Shown here piece after piece: positions 46,451-55,870 of a DNA stretch of 64,000 bases (its first letter is position 1; each line of letters starts with the position of its first letter). This DNA comes from an uncultured Dyadobacter sp. (GTDB taxonomy: Bacteria > Bacteroidota > Bacteroidia > Cytophagales > Spirosomataceae), in NCBI RefSeq assembly GCF_946482605.1, contig NZ_CAMLSE010000013.1:1-64000 (forward strand), given 5' to 3'. Made by a program: the position numbers and the translations under genes. Below the pieces are notes generated by a model. The model did not search any database and was not told the DNA's origin. It worked only from the letters and a program-made list of their open reading frames with translations.

Positions 46451-46627
46451 GGCGTGATGGATTTTTTTGCAAATTTGGATCGGCGGCATGCGGGATCACC
46501 TACGCAAAACGGATAATGAACTACGACGAACGGATTTCGTCGATTATTAGGGCCGTTCACTCAGAAAGTCGAATCTAATGGCTTCCGGCAGCTCTATTTT
46601 CGTAGCAGCATATCAAAAACCGAGATC

Positions 46628-47644
46628 ATGGCTGCGACGATTATCCAAACCGCTGATGTAATAGATTTCAATGCATTTCCCAATCCGCAATCGTTAAAGG
46701 GAGGGCCGAAGGCTACCGGTTCGGGGGAGTTTATGACGCGCTACCATCCGAAAGTGGGCGCATTTAAATTCAAAAGCCTGGTCTTTTCGCATATGCATGT
46801 GATGAACCTGCATTGGGAGTCGGCCGGGCACGTCCGGATGCTTGATCACACACCTACAAACACCATCAATATCAACTTCCACATGGCCGGCAACCTGAAC
46901 ACCGTATTCAACGGGATTGGCCATGAATTGAATATGAAGCCCGACAGGCACAACCTCGTTTTCTCACCGGGCGGCGGGGAAGTCAACGAAGTGGCGGCGG
47001 GGGATTCCCTTGAAATGTTTCACATCAGCCTGGACAAAGATTTCTTCTCCGATGTCATTGGCTGTGAGGACCGATGGAGTGAAAAGGTGCAGGAGAACCT
47101 GCTGCATGACCGGGCTTTTTCCGGTATTACCGGCACACTTGGCGTAACGCCTTCGATGCAACACCTCATCCGCGAGGCCAAGCAATGTGCATTGGCGGGC
47201 CCGATGCGAAACCTGTTCGTCCAGTCGAAAGTACTCGAACTCCTCGCATTGCAGATCGAACAATTCCGCGGACAGGACAAGGTTGCAAGCAGTGTTTCGC
47301 ATTCGGACGCGGAAAAGCTATATCAGCTGAAAGAATTTCTCGATGTACATTTCCTGGAAGATTTCAGCCTGGCGCAACTGGCGCGCGTTTGTTTGCTGAA
47401 TGAATTTAAAATCAAAAAGGGATTCCGGGAATTGTTCGGTACGACCGTCTTCGGGCACCTCCGGCAGCTGCGTATGGACTACGCCGAAAGGTTGCTCCTC
47501 GATTCTTCCTGTACAATCGAGGACGTGTCGGATGCACTGGGATATGAACACGCGCACCATTTTTCAACGGCTTTCAAAAAATTCAGGGGGGTAAGTCCCT
47601 CGGCGATTAAATCGGGTCGAAACCTCACCAATATGCTGAAATGA
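46628..47644 (+). CDS. AraC-family transcriptional regulator
   Basis: A 338-residue regulator. The C-terminal ~100 residues form the double helix-turn-helix (FSLAQLARVCLLNEFKIKKGF, then IEDVSDALGYEHAHHFSTAFKKF and GVSPSAIKSGR), the PchR-like form. The N-terminal ~220 residues are the effector domain and are not similar to a cupin I recognise. The stop overlaps the start of the yceI-like gene (ATGA), so the pair is one operon. The ligand is unknown. Confidence 0.93.
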   Translation: MAATIIQTADVIDFNAFPNPQSLKGGPKATGSGEFMTRYHPKVGAFKFKSLVFSHMHVMNLHWESAGHVRMLDHTPTNTININFHMAGNLNTVFNGIGHELNMKPDRHNLVFSPGGGEVNEVAAGDSLEMFHISLDKDFFSDVIGCEDRWSEKVQENLLHDRAFSGITGTLGVTPSMQHLIREAKQCALAGPMRNLFVQSKVLELLALQIEQFRGQDKVASSVSHSDAEKLYQLKEFLDVHFLEDFSLAQLARVCLLNEFKIKKGFRELFGTTVFGHLRQLRMDYAERLLLDSSCTIEDVSDALGYEHAHHFSTAFKKFRGVSPSAIKSGRNLTNMLK

Positions 47645-48174
47645 CAATGGGAAAGTATCTAACACTGATCAGTTTATTGATAGTGAGCGCATATGCTTTT
47701 GCCGCCATGTCGGAATGGCGTATCGCCGAGGGCTATTCGATCCGTTTTGACGGGAAGTATGCGCACGGAACTTTCGGTAAAATGGAGGGGCGCATCCGGT
47801 TTGACCCGGCAGCGATCGGAGACGCTCATTTTGAAGCCTCAGTGGACGTGTCATCCATCGACACCGGCATTGAACTCAAAAACAAGCACGCCAAAAGCGA
47901 TAAATGGTTTGACGCAGCGAAATATCCATTCATTACTTTCCAATCGGAATCGGTAGCCAGGACAGACACCGGCTTTATCGTCCATGGCGACCTGGAACTG
48001 AGAGGGATCAAAAAAGCGATCGCCATACCTTTCGGCTTCCGGCAGTCCGGTACACAGTCACAGTTTTATGGAAAGTTCAAAGTCAACAGGGGTGATTTCG
48101 GGATTGGTAAAGTCAACGGCAAGGAATCCGACTCGACGGCCGTAGAGGTAACTGTACCCGTTACGGCAATTTGA
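47641..48174 (+). CDS. YceI-family periplasmic lipid-binding protein
   Basis: A 177-residue protein with signal peptide (MGKYLTLISLLIVSAYAFAA; Met3 at 47647 may be the true start). The YceI lipocalin-like barrel is seen in FDGKYAHGTFGKMEGRIRFD, DVSSIDTGIELKNKHAKSDKWFD, YPFITFQSESV and VNRGDFGIGK. Family members bind isoprenoid or amide lipids in a long pocket. The ATGA overlap with the araC-type gene suggests the regulator controls it. Confidence 0.92.
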   Translation: MTMGKYLTLISLLIVSAYAFAAMSEWRIAEGYSIRFDGKYAHGTFGKMEGRIRFDPAAIGDAHFEASVDVSSIDTGIELKNKHAKSDKWFDAAKYPFITFQSESVARTDTGFIVHGDLELRGIKKAIAIPFGFRQSGTQSQFYGKFKVNRGDFGIGKVNGKESDSTAVEVTVPVTAI

Positions 48175-48181
48175 ATGTCCG

Positions 48182-48442
48182 CTATTTTCCCCTGAGTACA
48201 TTCAGCTGTTTCAGCAGCGACTGAAGTTCCTGTTCGGCGGCCCTCAGAGACCGTAAATCTGCCGGATCGGCGACGCTGTCGGCCGGGTCGTTCAAATTTT
48301 TAGCTTCCTCCATCACTTCCGGATTTTCGCGGTTTTCCGGTGAAAATTCAATGGATTCGTCCAGGTTCTTTTTCTCGAATTCGATCTGCTGGCGCTTGGA
48401 AAGGATTTTTTCTTCCAGGTCTTTCTTTGATTGTTTGTCCAT
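48182..48442 (-). CDS. Small coiled-coil hypothetical protein
   Basis: An 86-residue charged protein from ATG 48442 (MDKQSKKDLEEKILSKRQQI); the ATG at 48469 is less likely. Heptad-like Leu/Ile spacing in the first 30 and last 30 residues (LRSLRAAEQELQSLLKQLNVL) suggests an antiparallel coiled coil. No known family. It is convergent with the yceI-like gene and divergent from the CotH gene. Reality supported only by composition and fit. Confidence 0.55.
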   Translation of the reverse strand: MDKQSKKDLEEKILSKRQQIEFEKKNLDESIEFSPENRENPEVMEEAKNLNDPADSVADPADLRSLRAAEQELQSLLKQLNVLRGK

Positions 48443-48679
48443 GGTGACGGATAAGTTTGATGTTGACATTCAGCCGGAAAAAATTGAGCCAAAGCTGCTG
48501 CCGTGCCTTCAAAATCTGCCCAAAATCCCCGACGTCGCGCTGTTCTGACAGGCTGTAAAACTAATGTGATCGAATAGTCGCCGATTTGACCAATAATTTC
48601 CATATCATTACCGGATAATAACTCATAGTGCTATTTATGAGGAACTTGGGTCATATTTACGATTTAACATACCCGGCTT

Positions 48680-51010
48680 ATGAAACACTTTCTCCTTCTT
48701 CTACTGGTGATCGGTACACTTGACCCGAACCACTGTTTATCGCAAAGTTTAACAACGAACCTCCCCATCGTAGTGATCGTTTCCGACCAGGAGATCCCGG
48801 ACGAACCCAAGGTAGGGGCAAGCATGAAGGTCATCTTCAACGGCGATGGCCAGATGAATTCTTACAGTGATATCAGCAATCCGGCCAGCCTGAACTACGA
48901 TGGTCGCATTGCGATCGAGATACGGGGTTCGAGCTCACAGCTTTCACCCAAAAAATCATTCGGATTCGAGACGAGGCAGAATGATAATGTCTCCAACCGC
49001 AATGTTTCACTGCTCGGCATGCCCAGCGAAAACGACTGGATCCTGAACGGGCTTATTTTTGATCCGTCTTTGCTGCACGACTATCTGGCATATAACCTTT
49101 CCAGAAATGTCGGACAGTATGCCAGCAGGACGGTTTTTTGTGAGTTATTTATCAATGGCGACTACCGGGGGCTGTACATGCTGCAGGAGAAAATCAAAAG
49201 CGATGGGAACAGGGTGAACCTGGTGGATATGGCAGTCACAGACAATGCCAGCCCGGCTGTTACAGGCGGGTACATTATTAAGGCCGATAAGACGACGGGC
49301 GGAGACCAGGTTGCCTTTGTAATGGACGGAAACCATTTGAATGGCTATGACGAGACCATCGATTTCATTCACGATACACCGGAACCGGAAGTCATGACTG
49401 GTCAGCAGAAAGCGTATATCGAGTCCGTTTTTCGCGATCTCGAATCGAAAATGGCGGCCAACAATGCGACCCTGGCCAATGGATTTCCGTCATTGATCGA
49501 CATCCCCACTTTCATTGACTACATGCTGGTGAGCGAATTAGGTGGCAGCGTCGATGCTTATAAGTACAGTACCTACTATCATAAGGACAGAAACGGGAAG
49601 CTGCGGGCGGGACCGGTGTGGGATTTCAACTATGGGTTTGGTCTGGTGGGAGGAGCGCCCGACTGGCGATCACAGGCATCAGGATGGCAGTTTGAGAATG
49701 GCAATAATGAAGGGCCAAAATTCATCAGGCAGCTGTTCTATAATTCGGATTACAGATGCCATCTGGCACGTCGCTGGAACCAGCTGACCCAATCGAACCA
49801 GCCGTTGAATGTGGCCGTCATCAACGGGATGATCGATGCGATGAAAAGCTGGGTGGCCAGTGCTGCTACCCGGGACAATGCCCGCTGGGGAACTATCGGG
49901 AATTTGGATAACAACATTAGTTATCTGAAGCAGTTTATTCAGGATCGTTCAAACTGGATTACGGCAAATATCGGTTCGTTTAGCGGGTGTGCCAATCCCG
50001 CCATACCGCAACTGGTGATCAACGAAATTATGTACAACCCGCCGGCGGGGCCATTCGGGACGAGCAACGATCAGGAGTTTATCGAAATAAAGAACAATAG
50101 CAATGCTATCGTCAATCTATCCGGATTATACTTTGCAGGGTTGGGACTAACCTATCAGTTTCCGGCCGGAACCTCGATCGCGGCCAATGGTTTACTGGTG
50201 ATCGCCAGTAACAGCACCGTTTATGCTTCAAAATATGGCGCGCAGCCATTTGGGCAATTCACCAGAAACCTCTCCAACAGATCGCAAAAACTAACATTAA
50301 CCGACGCCTACGGGAATCTGATCGATGAAGTGGAATACCTCGACAGTGCTCCCTGGCCCGTATCAGCCGATGGCGGGGGCAAATCACTGGAATTGCTTAG
50401 TCCTACGCATAACAACAGCGTCGGAACCAGCTGGACCACCCGGACAGCTAATGGAGGGAGCCCGGGGCTCGACAACTTTGGCCCCCTGCCGGTAAAACTG
50501 ATTTCCTTCGCGGTTGCAGTTGAAGATGCACAGGCGTCGTTGAGCTGGGAGGTAGCGGAAGAGACGAATTTTGACAGCTATCTGATCGAAAGCAGCCAGG
50601 ATGGTAAGGTGTTTGTGAAGATCGGCGAGGTGGCTGGACAAGGTAAGAAGTCGTATGAGTTTCTGGATGCCTTTCCGTTTTCAGGCAACAATTATTACAG
50701 GTTGAAGTGCCTGGACCTGGACGGTAGTTACGCTTACAGCAAAATAGTGACAGCCCGCATCGAGGGACAGGGAGGCTTTGACCTGTATCCCAATCCGGCC
50801 CAGGTTTACCTCGAAGTAAAGTGGAAAAGTTCGAAAAAGGAGTCCACGGCCTTTGAAATTTACGATATCCATGGCACCCGGCTGATCAGGAAGGTGACAC
50901 TAAATGATAAATCTTCGATAGATGTTACCGGGCTACCCGCGGGCGCGTACGTAATTCGCTCCTCCCAGGACGCGGGTGCGAAGGCGAAGCGGTTTATTAT
51001 TGCCAGGTAA
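48680..51010 (+). CDS. CotH-kinase / lamin-tail secreted protein with T9SS tail
   Basis: A 776-residue exported protein. The signal peptide ends near HCLSQ. The CotH domain (about 55-420) shows SPKKSFGFETR, GDYRGLYMLQEKIK and GPVWDFNYGFG, as in spore-coat kinase CotH that phosphorylates proteins. A lamin-tail domain follows (about 447-600: LVINEIMYNPP, DQEFIEIKNN, DAYGNLIDEVEY). Then comes a fibronectin-like linker (LPVKLISFAVAVEDAQASLSW), and a T9SS type A tail (YPNPAQVYLEVKW ... AGAYVIRSS). It is probably an extracellular kinase or adhesin. Terminator follows directly. Confidence 0.9.
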   Translation: MKHFLLLLLVIGTLDPNHCLSQSLTTNLPIVVIVSDQEIPDEPKVGASMKVIFNGDGQMNSYSDISNPASLNYDGRIAIEIRGSSSQLSPKKSFGFETRQNDNVSNRNVSLLGMPSENDWILNGLIFDPSLLHDYLAYNLSRNVGQYASRTVFCELFINGDYRGLYMLQEKIKSDGNRVNLVDMAVTDNASPAVTGGYIIKADKTTGGDQVAFVMDGNHLNGYDETIDFIHDTPEPEVMTGQQKAYIESVFRDLESKMAANNATLANGFPSLIDIPTFIDYMLVSELGGSVDAYKYSTYYHKDRNGKLRAGPVWDFNYGFGLVGGAPDWRSQASGWQFENGNNEGPKFIRQLFYNSDYRCHLARRWNQLTQSNQPLNVAVINGMIDAMKSWVASAATRDNARWGTIGNLDNNISYLKQFIQDRSNWITANIGSFSGCANPAIPQLVINEIMYNPPAGPFGTSNDQEFIEIKNNSNAIVNLSGLYFAGLGLTYQFPAGTSIAANGLLVIASNSTVYASKYGAQPFGQFTRNLSNRSQKLTLTDAYGNLIDEVEYLDSAPWPVSADGGGKSLELLSPTHNNSVGTSWTTRTANGGSPGLDNFGPLPVKLISFAVAVEDAQASLSWEVAEETNFDSYLIESSQDGKVFVKIGEVAGQGKKSYEFLDAFPFSGNNYYRLKCLDLDGSYAYSKIVTARIEGQGGFDLYPNPAQVYLEVKWKSSKKESTAFEIYDIHGTRLIRKVTLNDKSSIDVTGLPAGAYVIRSSQDAGAKAKRFIIAR

Positions 51011-51018
51011 CAAATGAG

Positions 51019-51051
51019 TAGCGGGCCGGCAGTTAGTAGCTTGGCCCGCTA
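51019..51051. terminator. Bidirectional terminator
   Basis: The 9-bp arms TAGCGGGCC and GGCCCGCTA around a 15-nt loop, between the convergent CotH gene and the small membrane-protein gene, and overlapping the latter's stop codon. Confidence 0.78.
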
Positions 51052-51492
51052 TTTCATATTTAATGCCCTTTTCAAAAAGCCTCCCAGAAAACTCGCGGCG
51101 AAAGTCAGGATCATCGCGCCGTACAGGCTGAAATTTTCGAGCTCCTGCCGGCTCTCGTTGTCAGGCAATGCAAAGAACACAAAGTAGCCGGCCAGCAACA
51201 ACAGGCACTGCACGATTGCCAGCAACCAACCGCGGTAGGGTTCTGCGAAGCCGATCGAAATCGCGGAAAATACTGCGATGAGATAGGGTAGGTGAATGCT
51301 TTCCGCATTTTTGATCACATAAAGCAGTAATGCGCTGGTCATGATGATCAACGCTATATTGACGACGAGGCGTTTGTCAAAAAACGGTTTTTGTACGTCG
51401 TTGAGTTTGTTGGATGGATTTTTCAGCATTTCAGATAGTTTGCTCTCGGGTTCAAGATCAGCGATAACAAGAATTCCGCGTTTACTCTGCAA
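51049..51492 (-). CDS. Small membrane protein of unknown function
   Basis: A 147-residue frame; the ATG at 51429 (MLKNPSNKLNDVQ, 126 residues) may be the true start because the first 21 codons look unconserved. Four predicted TM segments follow (about 45-62, 68-85, 92-110, 122-142; numbers from the first ATG). No family motif was recognised. It lies alone between two terminators, so it is a single-gene unit. Confidence 0.6.
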   Translation of the reverse strand: MQSKRGILVIADLEPESKLSEMLKNPSNKLNDVQKPFFDKRLVVNIALIIMTSALLLYVIKNAESIHLPYLIAVFSAISIGFAEPYRGWLLAIVQCLLLLAGYFVFFALPDNESRQELENFSLYGAMILTFAASFLGGFLKRALNMK

Positions 51493-51583
51493 ATGGGGAG
51501 ACCGGCTCTCATTTTATGCCAAAGTTGGTCACGGTTGCTTGCAAATCAAAGATGAAATGAATGTTTTGCTGCCCGGTGGAGGT

Positions 51584-51629
51584 AAAAAATCACGGGGTCG
51601 TCATGTTGCAGACGACCCCGTGATTTTTT
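51584..51629 (-). terminator. Very strong intrinsic terminator
   Basis: A perfect 19-bp stem (left arm 51584-51602 with core CACGGGGTCGTC; right arm 51611-51629) with an 8-nt loop and T-run. It lies just downstream of the FMN-barrel / small-protein unit on the minus strand. Confidence 0.92.
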
Positions 51630-51652
51630 GAAGATATGTGACTAAAGGAAGT

Positions 51653-51898
51653 TCAAATCAAAATGGCAGTATCCGGCTCCGCGCCACCTTCTATCGTGGG
51701 GAGCGAACAGATCAGAGCGATCCGTTTGCCTGAGTTCTCTGCCAGTTCCAGAAGCTGGAATACTTTTTCTTCTCCTTCGATCCGGAGCGCCTGATACAAA
51801 ATGTTTCCATAGTTAAATTCCTTGGAACCGAGTCCGTTTTTGAGAGCAGCCAACTGATAGCGGTCGAAAATTTCCTTTCCAGTCATGAGGTGCAACAT
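51653..51898 (-). CDS. Small hypothetical protein, downstream of FMN-barrel gene
   Basis: An 81-residue frame from ATG 51898 (MLHLMTGKEIFDRYQLAALK); starts at 51958 or 51886 are also possible. It is soluble, with probable helices (KVFQLLELAENSG) and a short hydrophobic strand (RIALICSL). No family recognised. It follows the PNPOx-like gene on the same strand within ~70 bp and precedes a strong terminator, so it is probably its operon partner. Confidence 0.6.
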   Translation of the reverse strand: MLHLMTGKEIFDRYQLAALKNGLGSKEFNYGNILYQALRIEGEEKVFQLLELAENSGKRIALICSLPTIEGGAEPDTAILI

Positions 51899-51963
51899 TG
51901 GGTTACGATTTTGCGTGAGTTTGCCGGAAAGATGCCCAAACCCGCCCCAAAGTTGCATGGAAG

Positions 51964-52593
51964 TTACTTTAAATGTTCCGGTAACGGAATATTAATGCTC
52001 AGATCATCCGCTACCGGATTTCCGCGCCTCGTTTCCAACGGGATAATGCCGGACCAGATCGGTAGGGAAAGGTCCTCCGGTTCGTCTTTGGGCATGCCGT
52101 CCCGCATTTTCGCAGAGGCTTCGTCGAATGAGAATGCCAGGGCGGTCGTCTTCCGGACCTCACTATCGGTCATCGGGCGAAGGTAGTCCCAACTGTCGGG
52201 GACGATCTTATTAGTGAGCCATTCAAAAGCGGCCTTTTTCGTAGGCATATCTTCCACCTTTTCCGCCTGGGAAAAAATAATCACAGACCGGTAGTTGACC
52301 GAGTGGCTGAAAGCCGATTTCGCCACCACCAGCGAATCAGTGAGCATTACAGAGATACAAACAGGGATTCCCTTTTCAATTTCCCTGATAAAATGGCTTC
52401 CCACGGAACCATGAATGTAAATTTTGTTTTCATAGCGGACAAAGGCCGTCGGGATTGAAAACGGCCTGTTGTCCACGGCATAGCTAATAGTGCAAAACAA
52501 TGCTTCATCAAGAATGGCGCAGATCGTTTCCTGCTCATAATGTGTTCGTTTGGCCAGGCGGCTGGGTACCAGATAGGGAGGCGGTGTGTTCAT
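51964..52593 (-). CDS. Pyridoxamine 5'-phosphate oxidase-like FMN-barrel protein
   Basis: A 209-residue split-barrel protein. CAILDEALFCTISYAVDNRP at the start and KIYIHGSVGSHFIREIEKG near 75 form the flavin-binding face; VNYRSVIIFSQAEKVED follows. It resembles the nitroimidazole-resistance / PNPOx-like family rather than true PdxH. It is divergent from a MocR regulator gene, and MocR proteins often control vitamin-B6 genes, so a link to pyridoxal metabolism is reasonable but unproved. A TAATTTTG -7-like element lies just upstream (52610-52617, minus strand). Confidence 0.85.
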   Translation of the reverse strand: MNTPPPYLVPSRLAKRTHYEQETICAILDEALFCTISYAVDNRPFSIPTAFVRYENKIYIHGSVGSHFIREIEKGIPVCISVMLTDSLVVAKSAFSHSVNYRSVIIFSQAEKVEDMPTKKAAFEWLTNKIVPDSWDYLRPMTDSEVRKTTALAFSFDEASAKMRDGMPKDEPEDLSLPIWSGIIPLETRRGNPVADDLSINIPLPEHLK

Positions 52594-52622
52594 GGGCTTT
52601 GTTTTTCTTCAAAATTATGATT

Positions 52623-52673
52623 TAATTGGCCTACTATTTTGATCCAATGTTTTAAATTGTAGTGGTCCAATTA
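52623..52673. promoter_or_regulatory. Candidate MocR operator with three CCAAT half-sites
   Basis: Direct repeats TGATCCAATG (52640-52649) and TGGTCCAATT (52663-52672) are exactly 23 bp apart, and a third copy in inverse orientation (TAATTGGCC, 52623-52631) precedes them. They fill the short divergent promoter between the FMN-barrel gene and mocR-type gene. Direct-repeat operators are known for MocR regulators such as GabR. Confidence 0.5.
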
Positions 52674-54142
52674 TGATGAATGTCCTGTCCACCCTGATCA
52701 CACCCGAAAAAGGAGGCAGATTGCCGGTGTATATTCAGATCGCAAACCAGCTCATGGCGCTGATCAAGGACGGGACGCTGCAATCGGGATACCGGCTGCT
52801 GAGTACCAGACAACTGGCTTCTGTGCTGAAAGTGCATCGGAGGACGGTTGTTCAGGCCTATGATGAGCTGCTTGCGCAGGGATGGCTGGAAAGCCAGACG
52901 GGAAACGGGACGTTTGTGGCAAAAAACTTACCTGAGATCCGCCCGCTCCCAGCCCCCGTCCGGGAAGTTCCCAGCAGGGACCCTTTGAAGAAAGCCGGAT
53001 TTCAATTCCAGAAACCGGTGCACCTGGACCGTCCGATATTAAAAGCGGGATCGCGGCTGCACCTCGACGATGGCTTTCCCGACCCGCGCCTGGCACCACT
53101 CGAGGATCTCTCACGTGCGTACCGGAGTCAATTGCTTCACGGCAATCCCTATATAAGGCTCGGCTATGGCGACACCAGCGGTACCAGCTGGCTACGGCAG
53201 GAACTGTCCACCTATCTGAATGAAACGAGGGGGCTGAAAACCGCTGCGACGAATATCCTGATTACCAGGGGGACGATCATGGGGATGTATCTTGCTGCTA
53301 CCAGCCTGATCCGTCAGGGCGACTGTGTGGTGATAGACGCCCCGGGCTGGTTTGGTGCGGCCATGAATTTTACGCAGGCGGGAGCCCGGGTGTGCCATGT
53401 GCCCATGGACGAGCATGGTATGCAGGTAGATGCGCTGGAAGAGCTGTGCCGCAAACAACCCGTCAGGATGGTGTACGTGACATCCCACCATCAGTATCCC
53501 ACAACCGTTGCATTGAGGCCCGACAGACGTATTAAGTTGTTGAAACTGGCCGAAGAATTTGGCTTTGTGATATTCGAGGACGACTATGACTATGATTTTC
53601 ACTATCTCAGCAAGCCGCTTTTGCCCTTGATCGGGGCCGATGGGGCGGGGATGGTGCTGTACTGCGGGTCATTTACCAAAACGATCTCACCGGCATTCCG
53701 GATCGGTTACCTGGTGGGGCCGGAGGATGTTATTGCGCATCTGGCTTCGCTTCGACGGATCATCGACCGCCAGGGGGACACCATGCTTGAAAATGCGATC
53801 GCAGAACTCCTGCAGACAGGTATTATTCAGCGGCACCTCCGGAAATCGGTCCGCGTTTACAAGCAGCGCCGTGATCATTTTTGCGATCTGCTCAGAAGCG
53901 AACTGTCCGATATCGCTCATTTCCAGGTGCCCGACGGTGGGATGGCCGTCTGGACGCGGATTGACCCGGGCGTTGATATTGCCGCACTGGCGGCGAAGGC
54001 TGCCCGGAAAGATTTGTATTTCTCAAGTGGAAAAGTATCCGGATATCCCCCGGAGTTCAGGAACTATATCCGCCTGGGTTTTGCTTCTTCTGATCAGAGT
54101 GAGTTGGAGGAGGCTGTAAAAATTATCAAAGATTTGCTATGA
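52673..54142 (+). CDS. MocR-type regulator (GntR HTH + aminotransferase fold)
   Basis: A 489-residue protein. The winged helix (about 15-85: PVYIQIANQLMALIKDGTL, LSTRQLASVLKVHRRTVVQAYDEL) binds DNA. A fold-type I aminotransferase domain follows (about 125-489), with FEDDYDYDFHY and the PLP-lysine in GSFTKTISPAFRIGYL near 340. It is expected to bind PLP and sense B6 or an amine. The stop overlaps the MFS start (ATGA), so the regulator and exporter are coupled. Start may be Met1 or Met2. Confidence 0.93.
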   Translation: MMNVLSTLITPEKGGRLPVYIQIANQLMALIKDGTLQSGYRLLSTRQLASVLKVHRRTVVQAYDELLAQGWLESQTGNGTFVAKNLPEIRPLPAPVREVPSRDPLKKAGFQFQKPVHLDRPILKAGSRLHLDDGFPDPRLAPLEDLSRAYRSQLLHGNPYIRLGYGDTSGTSWLRQELSTYLNETRGLKTAATNILITRGTIMGMYLAATSLIRQGDCVVIDAPGWFGAAMNFTQAGARVCHVPMDEHGMQVDALEELCRKQPVRMVYVTSHHQYPTTVALRPDRRIKLLKLAEEFGFVIFEDDYDYDFHYLSKPLLPLIGADGAGMVLYCGSFTKTISPAFRIGYLVGPEDVIAHLASLRRIIDRQGDTMLENAIAELLQTGIIQRHLRKSVRVYKQRRDHFCDLLRSELSDIAHFQVPDGGMAVWTRIDPGVDIAALAAKAARKDLYFSSGKVSGYPPEFRNYIRLGFASSDQSELEEAVKIIKDLL

Positions 54143-55380
54143 AAAGACGGCCTGACGGCCGCAAACCTATGTTCCGCAAGATCATCAACACCTATCGCAC
54201 ATCATTCAGCGGCCTTAGCCGCGAAACCTGGTTGCTCAGCCTGGTCATCCTGGTAAACCGCTGCGGCTACATGGCTGTCCCCTTTATGAGTATGTACATC
54301 ACTCAAAGTCTTCACAGGAGCATCGAGGACGCGGGACTGATCATCACGCTGTTTGGCGTGGGGTCAGTGCTGGGGGCGATGGCGGGTGGCTATCTGACCG
54401 ATAAGCTCGGTTTTCAGCCAGTACAGATCGGAAGCCTGGTTTTAAGTGGTGTATTTTTCGTTCTGTTCGCTTTTGTGACGGATTTCACGTGGCTCTGTAT
54501 GCTCATTATTGTCCTGAGCTTTTTTGTGGAAGCATTCAAGCCGGCCAATCAGACCGCTATTGCGGCCTATTCGGCCCCGGAAAACCTCATACGGTCGTAT
54601 GCGCTGAACCGACTTGCGACCAATGTAGGTTTCGGCTTCGGCACGGGAGTGGGAGGGTTGCTGGCAGCGATCGACTATCATCTGTTGTTCTGGGTCGATG
54701 GCGTGGTGTATGTGCTGGCCGGCATACTGATTGTCATTCTGTTGCCCAAACGGAAGCGGGCTATCAGAGCAGAATTGCCTGAAAGTAGCCCTGTGGGGAC
54801 CGGCTCACCGTGGCGGGATGGTTTTTTCGTGCGTTTTCTGCTCATGGTGACCCTGTATATGTTCTGTTTTGTGATGCTTTTCCGGTTGGTGCCCGTTTAC
54901 TGGAAGGAGGAGATGGGCATAGGCGAATCGACCATCGGTATTCTGTTGGGCATGAACGGACTGGTTATTGCACTGTTTGAAATGATCCTGGTACAAAACC
55001 TGGCCAACCGGAAGCCGGATCATTTCTATATGGTGGCCGGCCCTGTTTTCAGCGCAATGGCCTTTCTGGCGCTGGTGATGCCGGAAATACTGCCGGTGGT
55101 GCTGGCTATCGCTACGGTTTTACTTTTTACCGTCGGCGAAATGCTCGCATTTCCCTACCTGAGTACATTTGTTATGAACCGGGCGACTGACCTGAACCGT
55201 GGGAAATACTCTGCTGCTTACTCCGTGGCTCAGGCAGCTGCACAGATCATCGGGCCGGTGGTAGGGGCTTACGTGGCCGGGCACTGGGGGTATAGCGCCC
55301 TTTGGATCCTGCTTATCGCGGTCAGTTGTATTTGTGCATTAGGCTTCCGGACACTGTTTCAAAGGTCACTCGCGCTATGA
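54139..55380 (+). CDS. MFS transporter, coupled to MocR regulator
   Basis: A 413-residue inner-membrane transporter with about 12 TM segments. LFGVGSVLGAMAGGYLTDKLG near 75-95 is the loop 2-3 MFS signature. The start at 54139 overlaps the MocR stop; Met11 (54169) is also possible. Its substrate is probably the signal molecule of the regulator or a related amine/drug, which is inference from the coupling. It overlaps the convergent XRE gene by 6 bp. Confidence 0.9.
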   Translation: MKRRPDGRKPMFRKIINTYRTSFSGLSRETWLLSLVILVNRCGYMAVPFMSMYITQSLHRSIEDAGLIITLFGVGSVLGAMAGGYLTDKLGFQPVQIGSLVLSGVFFVLFAFVTDFTWLCMLIIVLSFFVEAFKPANQTAIAAYSAPENLIRSYALNRLATNVGFGFGTGVGGLLAAIDYHLLFWVDGVVYVLAGILIVILLPKRKRAIRAELPESSPVGTGSPWRDGFFVRFLLMVTLYMFCFVMLFRLVPVYWKEEMGIGESTIGILLGMNGLVIALFEMILVQNLANRKPDHFYMVAGPVFSAMAFLALVMPEILPVVLAIATVLLFTVGEMLAFPYLSTFVMNRATDLNRGKYSAAYSVAQAAAQIIGPVVGAYVAGHWGYSALWILLIAVSCICALGFRTLFQRSLAL

Positions 55381-55743
55381 CGGTGCCTGATCATCGGTCT
55401 TATCGGTCTTTTTTGCCTGCTCCAACTGTTCTTCGAGGTTGTTGATGCGCTCGCCTTCGAGTTCAAGCGCTTTACGCTGAAGGTTGATGAGGTCGTCCTT
55501 TTTGATCATAATGTATTGCTCACGCGGTTCTTCGAACATGGGGACTTCGCCCACCAACTGTGCGACAGTCGTTTCGAACAATTCAGCCATGAGCCGAAGC
55601 TCTGCGAGGGAAGGGTCGTTTCGTCCCGTTTCCCAGTTGGATATCACTGCTTTGCCCGATTTTTTTAACGCCTTGGCCAGCTTGTTTTGGTTCCAGCCCG
55701 CCAGTTCACGGTATTTCTTGATTCGTTGTCCGACGATTGACAT
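55375..55743 (-). CDS. XRE-family regulator with coiled-coil tail
   Basis: A 122-residue protein. The N-terminal HTH (about 5-65: IKKYRELAGWNQNKLAKALKK, AVISNWETGRNDPSL) is a classical Cro/CI fold. Residues ~75-115 (NLQRKALELEGERINNLEEQL) form a coiled coil, probably for dimerisation. It is divergent from the 92-residue hypothetical gene and may regulate it and itself. No phage genes are nearby. Confidence 0.9.
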   Translation of the reverse strand: MSIVGQRIKKYRELAGWNQNKLAKALKKSGKAVISNWETGRNDPSLAELRLMAELFETTVAQLVGEVPMFEEPREQYIMIKKDDLINLQRKALELEGERINNLEEQLEQAKKTDKTDDQAPS

Positions 55744-55771
55744 TTAGTTATAATATTAAATATAAAAATAC

Positions 55772-55802
55772 TTGACTTTGATACACTTAGTTTGTACTTT
55801 TG
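55772..55802 (+). promoter_or_regulatory. Bacteroidota-type promoter for the 92-residue gene
   Basis: TTG at 55772-55774, a 20-bp spacer, and TACTTTTG at 55795-55802 match the TTTG / TAnnTTTG consensus. The predicted start is ~60 bp before the ATG at 55871. Confidence 0.6.
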
Positions 55803-55870
55803 TATAGATCAAAGCTTACCGTTTTGATAAAGCGCAAATTACAATTTTTTACACACACCGTATAGCACTT

